A stretch of DNA of 64,000 nt. It comes from Pyrenopolyporus hunteri (taxonomy: Eukaryota > Ascomycota > Sordariomycetes > Xylariales > Hypoxylaceae). The notes below the pieces were generated by a model, which worked only from the letters and a program-made list of their open reading frames with translations, was not told the DNA's origin and did no database searches. The stretch spans positions 2,294,001-2,358,000 of the forward strand of contig CADCXC010000011.1 in assembly GCA_902806595.1 (NCBI GenBank), read 5' to 3'. Of the stretch, positions 11,779-22,245 are shown piece after piece (position 1 is the first letter of the stretch; every line of letters starts with the position of its first letter). The translations under genes were made by a program, and so were the position numbers.

Positions 11779-12738
11779 TCAAATCAGCCAGTTGTCGAAC
11801 CAGGTGACAGCCTGCAGGAAAGCTTGCTCCTTAGCATAACGCTCGTTCTTTTTGCTGGTGTCGCAGCGGACGGCGAAGCCGTGAACAACTTGAGAATATA
11901 AGTTGATCTGGTAGGGCAGGCCGCCCTTGGCGAGTATTTCCTCAGACTTGTGACGTTTTTCCGCAGGGAAGATCTCGTCCACCTCGGCCGCCGCAATGGA
12001 CAGTGGTGCCTTGAACCCTTCGAGCTCATCCTCGTCGACGAAGGACGGGTGCGCCATGAAGCCGGCCTGGATACCGTTTTTGTAGTGACGGGCGACGTAC
12101 TAAGAATCTAAACGTGAGTAACTAACTACGGCGGTTTCTAGTTGCCTTCTAATTCGCCCTCACCCGAGCGCAAGCAAGAAGGGAAGGTAACATCAACACG
12201 TACCTTGGCTCCAAAGCAATAACCAACAGCTCCTAGCTTCTTAACGCCCTTCCCCTTAAGGTATTTGATAGCCGTCTCGATGATAGGGTCGACTGCCTCC
12301 TTTGTATGGGGGTTGTCGCCAGTAGAGCCCCTGGTTAGCCACGACACGAAATCAAAGCCCTCGGGGCGGTTCAGAGACAGGGCATCCCCGTTGAACGGGT
12401 CGATGATGAGGGTAAGGTAGCCATTGGCGGCAAATTGGTCAGCAATCAGCTTGCTGTTCTGCCAGATACTGATAACGTCCGGGATGATCAAGATGGCGGC
12501 GTCCTTAGCCAGAGCCGGCTCCGGAGTAGCCAGGTAGGCATCGTATTTGTCCACCTTAATAGACGTACCGGTCGGCGTGCCCCTAGGCGATAAATATCAC
12601 GCGAAGTTAGCGGGAGAGCGCGACAAAGCAAAGCACGGCAGGGAGAAGAAGGGAATCATCAAACTTGGGGGGGAGGGATAGTTCTCACTCATGCTTGACA
12701 CCCTTGACGCAGCAGTCTCCGGGAGGATTAGAAGCCAT
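11779..12738 (-). CDS. Dienelactone hydrolase family protein, 3 exons
   Basis: Cytosolic alpha/beta hydrolase of the dienelactone hydrolase (carboxymethylenebutenolidase) family, which uses a cysteine nucleophile. Exons on the minus strand are 12689-12738, 12204-12582 and 11779-12099, totalling 750 nt and 249 residues. The start at 12738 gives MASNPPGDCCVKGVKHEG, the usual fungal N-terminus. The catalytic triad is visible: Cys139 in GYCFG, Asp184 in AAEVDEIF and His216 in QVVHGF. Length and C-terminus (AVTWFDNWL) fit the family. The introns use GTGAGA, GTACGT and matching AG sites. The true substrate of these fungal enzymes is generally unknown; roles in aromatic or lactone breakdown are inferred from the family name only. 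Confidence 0.92.
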
Positions 12739-14495
12739 TTTCGCGGTTCAGCTATTTTTACCTGGTCCTGTAGGCAACCTTCTATAAGGTATGTAGGTAG
12801 GTAGGCAGGTAGATACCTAGGTTTGCTAATAAACAGGTCTAGGAGTATTAAGTAACCGTGAGAATTAGGAGCGGAGAAGAGACGAACTCTTTGCCGCTAG
12901 ACAGAAGATTGCGAATAATACCTAGGATGGGGCTTTATACAGATAGAAGGGCAGAGAAAGGACCTTGGATCCATAGGTATATCTTAGGTACCCAAGGTCG
13001 GCTGGCAGGTTGGTAGATTTGACGCTAAAGAGGGACCGAAGTCGCGAGATTTATCAGCACGCAGACGTTACCATCTACACCCATGCCTACCTACATACCT
13101 AGGTAGGTAGGTAGGTACCTATATACAGGTAGACAAGGGTGCTCGTTAGGTAGGTCGGATTGTTGATGCTGCCGCCCCCGATGCTATTGCTAGGTACCTA
13201 CCTACCTAATATACATGTATTGTACTTACCTACCTGGTGGGTGTGCACTAGCACTAGGCAACTACTATGGGGGGTTTGCCCCTCTACCCCTCTACCGAAG
13301 AACTTACGCAATCCCGCATCCCATTGGATCTCATCTATTACTTGCCGATTACATCATACGTATAGGTAGGTGGTACTCAGGTATGTAGGTCTGTTTCCGT
13401 TAAAGAATATATCTACCTCGGTACCTACCTAGGATACCGGGTACCTAGGTACCTAGGTATATATAAAGGCTACCAAAACCTCAGTCACTCATCACAATGC
13501 TCAGAGGCTTAACAGAGGCCCATCCATCCCCTCGATCCGGTTCGGGGGCGATGATTTATATTCACGGTAGATTTCTCCAGCCCTTCCGTGGGCATCTACC
13601 AGAATGCTTTTCCGGTTAACCCGCCGAGTCTGCCCCCCTGCCCTCTCGGCATTAATTCAGAGCGATTCTACCGTCCCAAGGTTCCATCCATGTTTTCGTA
13701 TGGTGAATGCTCCGCCTGAGGTTTCGGTGATTCCCCAGAACGGAATCCCGTCTGCCGGAAGCGTGGCATTCACGATCTAGCCTTCCTTTCTTGAGACTTG
13801 AGATTCCGTGTCGGTACCGTCGCTGTGGGGCCTCCCTATTTCCTACCATGTTGCTATTCTCAATAGTGGTGACCTCTTAGGGCTTAGTAGCAAGCCTCGA
13901 ACGCAAGCCTCGAACGTAAGTTGGCATGACAAGTTTGGAAGTGGACTTTCGCGCCTCTACTTATCATGTGCGGGATCCCTACGGCTTGCTACCCTGCACG
14001 GCGTTGGAATCAGCCCCAGGCCCGGCTCCCAGGTTAGCTCGCATGGATCCGGGTTGAAGATGGTCTCAATACCTTCAGTCTGGACGTCTCCGGCAATTCT
14101 CCCTCAGTTCGTAGGTATGATACCGTCTAGACACACCGTTTCCCGACCCCTTGCACGTGTTCCCCCCTCTAGTTAACCCGGCTCGCCGTTTTCTCCATCT
14201 GCCTGCGCGCTTTATGCTATCCATCGTAGAGTAGGTAGTGTAGACTTCGCCGTTTCCTCCGGCCTCCCGCATATGTACCTCCTCTCCGTTCCCGACTAAA
14301 ATACATTCCGAAGCAGCAGTCGACCCGCCTTTTCATCCGATCCATCGCGTGCCCCCCTACCTGCAGTTAAGGTAAAATATCTTCCTCTTCCTCTTTCCCT
14401 CGCTTCCCGCACGAACGTCTTTCCTCGTGCTCTCGGGCATCCTACGCAATTTCATCCCCCCGGCTCTCCCCTACATGGCCAACCTTATTGAATTT
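12739..14495. other. Intergenic: repeats and one tiny frame, no supported gene
   Basis: Positions 12785-13450 hold several CCTAGGTA/TAGGTACC clusters (12787-12824, 13083-13128, 13190-13230, 13410-13465). A TATATAAAGG sequence at about 13460 precedes a 40-codon frame at 13497-13619 with no recognisable similarity. From 13500 to 14480 the sequence is pyrimidine-rich with short frames only; I could not support a gene. Confidence 0.55.
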
Positions 14496-15395
14496 TCACG
14501 TACTCCTAGGCTTAGCTCGGGCCGCCAGAAAATCCCTCTTCTCTTCATCGCCTAGCGCCGCTCTCTCCGCTAGATCCGAGATACACCCCCCATCCTGGCC
14601 GTTGTACCCCTTCTCCTGCTTCTTGGAAAACCACCTTTGCCTCTGTCGGGCTTCTATCTTAGTTTCCGTCTCTGTTGAAGGTCGAGCTGAAGATACCGAA
14701 GTTGCTTCCGAAGCACTGATATTGGACATCTTTCCCCGACTCCTAGTTAGTCCTAGGATGCTTCGAAATTTATTTTTATGCTCTCCCATGGGATCCGGCG
14801 TACGGTTTAATTTGTTCCTCTTCTGGGGCGTAGATGCGGTTGATCTGCCTTGAGGGAGATTTGGAACCGATTTAGTTATATCGTCCCTTCGTAACTGGCT
14901 AGATGCCAATGGTAGTTGTCGTCTTGTGGTATTGGATAGTTCCATTTGGAGGGACGCCGGTCTAGATAGTTTGCCATCTCTTACACTTGTTGTTATCGCG
15001 TTTCTAATACTAGTGTCGTATGGGTGTGTGCTTTTGCCGGGTTTGGCGTTCGCAGGCATAGATCTCCGTACCTCGTAATCCTCGAACGACGGCGGCGCGC
15101 TCGGCCTTCTTCGCTTCCGAGATTCGAAGGCTTCTACGTAGCTATCGATGTCGTCCTGCAAAGACTCAATTTTCTTATTTATCCATAACAAAGGAATCGA
15201 AATTGCCTCTAGCGCTCTCGCTCGTCGTGATCTCGGCTTTTTTCTCGATTCTTCTTCGTCGGACTCCTGAGGTTCATGTAGGGTCTGTTGGGTCGGCCAC
15301 CGGTGCCTATAGTCAATCGCCGCCTTTTCTTTATTCCTCGAGTGCCTCCCCATTCCGTCACTCCTAGCGTGTCTTGGATCCATATATGAGTTCAT
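14496..15395 (-). CDS. Hypothetical basic, disordered protein
   Basis: A single uninterrupted frame of 299 codons starting at 15395 (MNSYMDPRHARSDG). I do not recognise a family. The protein is rich in Arg, Ser, Lys and Glu, has no signal peptide or membrane helix, and is predicted by eye to be mostly disordered. One possibly helical segment lies at about residues 60-95 (RALEAISIPLLWINKK, then acidic and basic residues with RKRRR). The C-terminus DLAERAALGDEEKRDFLAAR looks like a short amphipathic helix. Upstream, GTAAGC and AACATCGCCAAG sites would allow a 5'-leader intron. The length, codon regularity and lack of a better frame on the other strand support a real gene, but an extra exon at either end cannot be excluded. 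Confidence 0.6.
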   Translation of the reverse strand: MNSYMDPRHARSDGMGRHSRNKEKAAIDYRHRWPTQQTLHEPQESDEEESRKKPRSRRARALEAISIPLLWINKKIESLQDDIDSYVEAFESRKRRRPSAPPSFEDYEVRRSMPANAKPGKSTHPYDTSIRNAITTSVRDGKLSRPASLQMELSNTTRRQLPLASSQLRRDDITKSVPNLPQGRSTASTPQKRNKLNRTPDPMGEHKNKFRSILGLTRSRGKMSNISASEATSVSSARPSTETETKIEARQRQRWFSKKQEKGYNGQDGGCISDLAERAALGDEEKRDFLAARAKPRST

Positions 15396-15599
15396 TTCTT
15401 GGCGATGTTCTCCATATTGAATATGCCAGAAAGATAGGGGTTGAGATATAGTGCTTACCTGTTTCTAGGTAGATATACCGTGTTTGGTCGGGGGCATCTA
15501 AGAGTTGCTCTGGAGCACCGTGATAGCGTCGTTTGCTCGCGTACTTCTCAGGGTTGATGGATAGAAAAATTGACTACGATGTTGTTGATGATGGCTCTC

Positions 15600-16380
15600 G
15601 CCAACCGCTGACGCTGGGGTTCTAGCAGCTTATGGTATATTATAAGACTATTCTGAGTAGAATATTCATACCTACTGTATAATCAAGTAGGCCGAGCTCA
15701 ACGAGGACTCACATGAATTAGAGGCTATTCAGAGCCTAGGAAGGTTATCTTAAGAAAAGCTGGAGACTCGATTCAATAAGAGTCGCTCCAAAACGTGGAG
15801 GTGCCTTCCGGACCCTGATAGCTTAGTGTGTGAAATGGTAAGGTGCATCTACACGGCCTTACCATAAGGCACATTATATGAGTTTAATCAGTATCGGTAT
15901 AGGAAAAGATAACTATAATGTATGGGTACCTACCCGTGCGCATTCGTATGCTTCAATAGGGACTCGGCTTGTTATTCTTCTAGGTTAAAGAGACAACCTT
16001 CGGCGCAGTTTCTTTTACCTCGACTTATAATAAAAACACCAGCAATGCTTGAACGATTGGGTTCCCGTCCGGTAGGTGCTGGCGCATATCATTGGGCATA
16101 GCTCTAGCGAATATACACACAGACAAGGAATTGCTTTTAAATAGATGTTAATAGTTCAATATTTCTTTGGTTATCGGGTGGGAGCACTTTAATATCATAG
16201 GTTACTTATCGAACCAATGTAGTTGCCTATCTTAATTACTTTTATGATAATCATCAGCTCAACTTTAAAGAACACCCTTTTAAATATAAATACCGCCTCC
16301 GGGGACGTGGTACGTCCCATATTGTTGACTCTGACTATATCAGTTTAATTAGGCTCGGTTATAGGCGGACCAAATAGCGG
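15600..16380. repeat. AT-rich island, probable decayed repeat
   Basis: Base composition drops sharply here and TpA steps are frequent, with no coding frame. In filamentous ascomycetes this pattern commonly results from repeat-induced point mutation of a transposon copy. No terminal repeats or conserved transposase residues were found, so the parent element cannot be named. Confidence 0.4.
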
Positions 16381-16428
16381 ACCAAGTAACGGGAGTACTT
16401 AGCACGCCCAGAATGGGCGATGCCTGTG

Positions 16429-16803
16429 CTACTGGAACTGGTGGTTCGTTTGTCTTGCGCCGTCATAAAGGAGGACAGGTGCACGGCGTATTCTAGAACT
16501 GGAAAGTTCACGGGGACCACTGGGCGAAATCAGCGACGAGGCGGCCATGGGAATACCTTGCTGGCATTTCTTAATGAGGAAGATTCCTAAGGCCGTGAAG
16601 CTAATAAGGGAAATACCACCCACGGCGCCACCAACAATAGCTCCGGCAGCGGTCTCGGACTTCCTATACGCTGAGGAGCCACATCCACAAGATGAGGCCG
16701 CGGCCGCCGACGCGAGGATCATGTAGATAAATCGCTCGCCGTTGCGGAAGGCGGTACGGTAGCTTTCGGCGTGGGAGATAAGGATTAGGATCGCCGGGGG
16801 CAA
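16429..16803 (-). CDS. Possible C-terminal fragment of a single-span membrane protein
   Basis: An open frame of 124 codons whose middle reads GAIVGGAVGGISLISF and ends in LGIFLIKKC, a Gly-rich transmembrane helix followed by basic residues. This is the usual stalk-helix of fungal cell-surface glycoproteins and WSC-type sensors. The preceding part (AAAASSCGCGSSAYRKSET) resembles a juxtamembrane region. No signal peptide or ectodomain is joined to it in any way I could support, so it may be a relic or a gene with unseen exons. Low confidence that it is an intact gene. Confidence 0.3.
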   Translation of the reverse strand: MPPAILILISHAESYRTAFRNGERFIYMILASAAAASSCGCGSSAYRKSETAAGAIVGGAVGGISLISFTALGIFLIKKCQQGIPMAASSLISPSGPRELSSSRIRRAPVLLYDGARQTNHQFQ

Positions 16804-17048
16804 ATAATGAGGTGCTGCCGATTAGGCTTAGGGGAGTAGCTAAGAGTTTAAGGGTTCTAGTCTTGCTCTGGCTGTCTTGCTCTGGCTGTCTGGGGACCTA
16901 TCGGTCCCACGCGGTAACAATCGAGCCACTCATCTTCAACCATTGAATTAGCACCTCGTCCCACAAGGTGTCTCGGCATCTCTACAGCGTATCGGGAATA
17001 CCTAGAGAATACCTAGTACCTAATCGGAGGTTTACGCATTCGTACTCG

Positions 17049-17066
17049 AAAAAAAAAAAAAAAAAA
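17049..17066 (+). repeat. Poly-A tract, 18 bases
   Basis: An uninterrupted run of 18 A followed by CAGG. A similar 16-A run followed by CAGA lies at 2180-2195. Such runs may be slippage products or tails of retroposed sequence; no target-site duplication was recognised. Confidence 0.8.
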
Positions 17067-17920
17067 CAGGCTGAGTAAGGTAGTCCGGGAGCGCGGACGG
17101 GCTAGGAGTAAAAGGATCTGAAGCATCACCTTAAGGAGACGATTACTTGCCAGTAACGTGTCTTTGAGCTCATGCTGCAAACACTTGTTGGGTCATAGTA
17201 TCGCACTAAATCCAAAAGGCCAAGGAGCAAGCCTTCAGTGAACCCCCCTTGCAGCAAACCCGGAAATCGACGATATTCTCGCACATCCTGATGTTGGAAT
17301 AGCAAGTGTATGTGATCGCAGCTGCAATATCGTGTTAGCTCGCCCCCAACACCGCGGTTAGTCAAGGCCGGGGTTGTGAGAAGCAGCTCAAGTTGAATCA
17401 ACGACGAGAGTACTATGCGTCCCATTGTTTCTGGCGTTATGCTACCTATTGGCACGCGCCCGGAGTTTCGGATAACTTTCATATTAGGTCGAGAAACTAA
17501 TAAAACGGAGAAATGGGTGTTGGTTAGGATTGGGAACTTCAGCCTGGAGCCGAGGAGATTTTTTTCAGCCCTAGTGATGTTAGTCTTCTTCCACTGTTCT
17601 TCCACAATCATCCAGCCACAATAGAGCATTATTTGATCATTCGGTGCATTTATCGATGTTTATTAACATCTCATCGAGATGATTCTTACAACAGACTTGG
17701 GGTCTTTCAGTACTTACCTAGGGTTGTGAAGAGCCGAGTCTTTTGACATGGTATTCTTGTCACGCAGCAGATCAAACCATGTCTCGCTCACAATGGTTCG
17801 TAAATAACGTAACGGTAATGCGAAAATACCTACCTATAATAGTTCTGTGGTGTTAGGTAGTAAGATCATGAGAGAGGCTAGAAGTTATAAAATGGCTAAA
17901 TATTCTTATATTGGAGTCTC

Positions 17921-18250
17921 ATGTACCCACCTACCTACCTACCTACCTGTACCTAGGTGCCTACCTACAGACATAAACGTGGCTTCCAATGTCCATACGT
18001 CTTTTTATGTTTGTCTTGACAATTGTCGCGTATGACAGCTGTTGGACAGTAGGTAGGTACCTAGGTACCTGCATATATGTAACATGTACATGGTACATAA
18101 ATACTTGTCAACTGATCAGGTACCGATGTACCTATGTCTAGGTACATGTAGGTGTTCAACACCTACATACCTAGGTACCTACCTACCTACCTCTACCTGG
18201 TAGGTACCCGTGTACAATACGTAGGTGCCTACCTTATCATGGTACCCGAC
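17921..18250. repeat. Dense ACCT/AGGT palindromic microsatellite array
   Basis: Runs of ACCTACCTACCT pass into TAGGTACCTAGGTACC and back, making many short perfect palindromes that could fold into hairpins. It lies upstream of the importin gene and is one of the largest of the many copies in this window. Confidence 0.85.
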
Positions 18251-18638
18251 CCAAGTCGCCCCTGGACCCTGGAGGGGTAGCTCAGCCCGAAAATTGGTTA
18301 TCGGTCATTATCAGTGCAAGCCATCAAAATTTTTTTTCCCTTTAAATTTTCTATGCGACGAACCCCACTTAACAATTTCGCAGATAAATATTCTTTTTCT
18401 CTTCTTCCCTCCTCACCCATCGTTGCCTAACCTCTCATCGCCAACGGAGGAGCAACGCGATAGGGTTAAGAATCCTACATCTGGAGCAGCATCGTAGACC
18501 AAAACGTCGCCGATGAAATCGGGTCCATTGTTTCCTTACTATTTCTAGCATACCTACCTAGGTACCTATGCTAGATAAGTTCAATCACCTGGACAATTCG
18601 AGAGACGCTAGAATCCCGACCCTGACTCCTTGATCACC

Positions 18639-21600
18639 ATGGACCAGCAAAGGCTCGTCGAGCTGCTTCAGGCGTCTCAAATCCGTAAGTGTCTAACCCC
18701 ACCTACCTGCGCACCCATCTCGAGACACAGCGCAGAGAGCTCGAGTCAAAAGTTACTAACAATCCGTTCGCGTTCTAGCTGATACGCAGAAGGTCAAGGC
18801 TGCAACCGCCGAGCTTCGAAAGAACTTCTATCCTCACCCTGATTCTCTGCTCGGTCTCCTCCACGTCATCGTCTCCCATTCCGAGGCCACCGTTCGTATG
18901 CTTGCGGCTGTCCAGGCCCTGCGACTTGTCCCTAAGCACTGGGAAAAGATAGCCAACGATCAGAAGACCGCCGTGCGCAATGAGCTTCTCCAGGCCATCA
19001 TCCGGGAGCAGGACGCGAAGTGCCGACACGGCCAATCCCGCCTCATTGCTGCTATTGCGACGGTGGATTTTAATAACGAGCAATGGGGCGATCTGTTGCC
19101 TTCGGTCATGCAGCTGACCAATTCCGACACCGTCGCCCATCGCGAGGTCGGTTCCTACATCATATTCAGTCTTCTCGAGGCGAACCCGGCTTATTTTGAA
19201 GACCACCTGTCCTCCTTATTTCAGCTTTTCACGAAGACAATCAGGGACCCCCAAAGTCGTGACGTGCGAGTCAATACCATGCAATCCATCAGCGCTGTGT
19301 TGATGCTGATCGACTGTGACGATGATGAACAATCTGTCAATGCCGTCCAAGAGTTGGTCCCTGTTATGGTTGACGTTCTGAAGGATGCTGTTGACAGCGG
19401 CGACGATGAGAAGATACAACAATCCTTTGAAGTCTTCCAATCCTTCTTGGCTTATGACCCTTCTCTAATCTCCCGCTACTTCAAGGATCTGGTTCAGTTC
19501 ATGCTCGACCTTGCCGTCAATACGAACGCCGAGGACGATGTACGGGTTCAAGCTATATCCTTCCTTGCGCAATGTGTGAAGTATCGCCGGATGAAGGTCC
19601 AGGGTATTCCTGATATGGGTTCCCAGCTCATGAAGAAGAGTTTGGTTATATTGTCCGAGCTGGCTGACGATGATGATGAGGAGGACACCACACCTGCTCG
19701 GACGGCTCTGTCTCTAATAGACCAGTTAGCAACTGATCTCCCCCCACGGCAGGTCATCGTACCCCTCTTGGATGAATTCCCGGCGTATGCTAGCTCCCAG
19801 AACCCGGGACAGCGGAAAGCGTGTGTGCTAGCCCTTGGTACGTGCGCCGAAGGTGCGCCCGAGTTCGTTTCAACCCAGATCGCGTCAGTCATGCCCACTG
19901 TCTTAAATCTCCTTCGGGATCCGGTCCAAAGCGTTCGCCACTCTGCTCTCTTAGGTCTTATACGCCTAGGTGAGGATTTGTCTGACACCATGTCGGCCCA
20001 TCACGACGCTATCATAACCGCCTTAGTATTAAACTTAGACGCGGCCGGCGGCGATGAATCAGACAAGAAGAATGTCGAGATCATCCGGTCGGTCTGTGGC
20101 GCTATCGACTCTATGGCGGAAGGTTTGGGGGCGGAAATCATGGCCAAATACGGAGAGAGTATGATACATCGTATTGGGACGTTCCTATCACACCCGGATC
20201 CTAAGGTCAAATCTGCCGCGGCCGGCGCGCTCGGTGCGATCGCTGTCTCTATCAAGAGCGCGTTCGTACCCTATCTCAAGCAGACCATGGAGGCTATGTC
20301 GCCCTATATCATGGTAGAGAGCGGAGAGGAAGAGCTCGCATTGAGGAGCTCCGTCTGCGATTCTATGGGCCGCATAGCCGTCGGCGTCGGAGCCCAAGAA
20401 TTTAGCCCCTATGTCATGCCGCTCCTGGTAGCTAGCGAGAAGGCCCTTCACCTTGGTAATCCTCGCCTCCGAGAGACTACGTTCATCCTATGGAGCCAAC
20501 TAGCCACGGTATATGAGGGTGACCTTGGCGAATCCCTTGCCGGCATCTTCAAAGGACTATTCGACAGTCTCGAGCAAGAAGAAGAGGTTGAGCTAGATAT
20601 TTCCGAGGACCAGGAAGGCCTTGTCGATGAAGAGGTTGTCGTACACGGGAAGAAGGTCAAGGTCAAGAACGCTGAAGGGGCAGATGACGAAGATGCTGAT
20701 ATTATGGATGACGACGATGACGACGATTGGGATGACCTCGTTGGCGTTTCCGCCCAGGCATTCGAAAAAGAAATTGCATTGGAGGTGCTAGGTGATGTCA
20801 TCTACGCCGCCAAGGAGAGGAGTACTCCCTATATTGAAAAGACGGTGGAGCTCGTGGCTCCCTTCGCCGAGCATTCATACGAGGGATGCCGAAAGAATGC
20901 TATCGGAACTCTATGGCGTACATATGCTTGCGTATGGGAAGTCATGGAGAAGCAAACCGGTCGCAAGTGGGAGCCAGGCTTCCCCTTGAAGTTTGAGCCT
21001 GTGGCGAACATCGCCAAATTAGGCGAGATTGTGACCACCGCCACGCTGCATATTTGGCCGGATGAATCTGATCGGTGAGTTGCACTTTTCTTACAGTTAC
21101 CCCTTTCCATGCCGATTTCAATGATGACTACTATACGTTATACCCAGCTCACTCAGACGCTAAATGCGGTTGCTGAGAACACGTAATTCAACAAAATCTG
21201 ATTTTAAGCATTACTATTTGCAACTTCTGCCCTTGTAGATACAGTGCGAGATGGATTCTAATCTTCTCCAGGGACGCGGTTACGGAAATTAACCGAAGTG
21301 TTGCCTCTACTTTAAAGACATGCGGTCCAGCAATATTAGGACAGAAGGACATGATGGAACAGATCGTGACAGTCCTTGGTACCATTATCACCCGGTCGCA
21401 TCCCTGCCAGCTAGATCTCGGCGAGGGAGAAGAGGATCAGGAGGAAGTTCAGGGGAGCTCGGAGTGGGATTGGCTAGTGGTGGACACCGCCCTGGACGTC
21501 TTAATTGGGCTCGCCTGCGCTCTAGGTTCTCAGTTCGCCGAGGTCTGGAAGGTCTTCGAGAAGCCCATCATTAAGCTCCTCAGCTCCAATGAAGCCATCG

Positions 21601-22245
21601 AACGCTCTACTGCTGTTGGAGTGGTAGCCGAATGCGTCGCGTACATGGGCAGCGGCGTAACACCCTATACCGCGACTCTGCTGCGCCCATTGCTGCACCG
21701 TCTATCCGACGAGGACAAGGAGACTAAGTCGAATGCGGCTTATGCAACTGGTCAGCTAGTCTATCATTCAGAGGATGCTAAGACGTATCTCCCAGCATAT
21801 AACGAGATTCTAGGAAAGCTGGAACCTCTCTTGCAGATTAAGGATGCCCGGTTGCAAGACAACGCCGCCGGGTGCTTATGCCGTATGATACTAGCCCATC
21901 CCGACCATGTTCCGATCGCAGACGTGCTGCCTGCGCTCGTTGATCTCCTTCCTCTAAAGGAAGACTACGAAGAGAACAAGCCTGTTTACCAATGCCTGCA
22001 CAAGCTATGTGAGTTTCACATTCAATCGCACGCTTCTGCCACTTGAAGGAGGAGCTCGAAACTATTGCCTTGAGAGATACCATGCTAATAGTACCTTTCT
22101 AGATGTGCTCTCCAACCCCACGGTCCAGGAGCTTACTCCCAAGCTACTCAATGTGTTCCAACAAGTCCTCGGGCCCCCGGAAGAACAACTTGAGCCGGAA
22201 ACAAGAGAAACTGTGCAGGAGATGGTTCGCGTGCTCACTAAATAG
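18639..22245 (+). CDS. Importin beta, Kap123/importin-4 type, 4 exons
   Basis: Karyopherin carrying cargo such as ribosomal proteins and histones through nuclear pores under Ran control. Exons are 18639-18684, 18779-21074, 21272-22008 and 22103-22245, totalling 3222 nt and 1073 residues, the expected size. The start MDQQRLVELLQASQIPDTQKVKAATAE-type N-terminus is the standard importin N-terminal repeat. The whole protein is a chain of HEAT-like helix pairs. A long acidic loop (ending DDDDDDDWDDL, about residues 650-667) sits two-thirds along, as in Kap123 and importin-4, where it helps release cargo. The third intron separates HKLY from VLSNPTVQELTPK; the last intron-exon joins are typical GTGAGT/AG sites. 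The closest relatives by layout are Kap123 and importin-4 rather than importin-beta1. Confidence 0.93.

Larger units (their letters stand above)
15396..18638. other. Long gene-poor stretch with AT-rich relic and repeat array
   Basis: Positions 15600-16380 are clearly AT-richer than the flanks and hold no open frame, like an eroded repeat. An 18-A tract lies at 17049-17066. A frame at 17126-17629 (minus) has no recognised domain. Positions 17920-18250 form a dense ACCTACCT/TAGGTACC array. The last 350 bases before the importin start are C/T-rich, typical of a fungal promoter. Confidence 0.55.

Noticed and set aside
17126..17629. 167-codon minus-strand frame
   Set aside because: No recognisable domain or gene-like splice context, and plus-strand frames overlap it in the same DNA.
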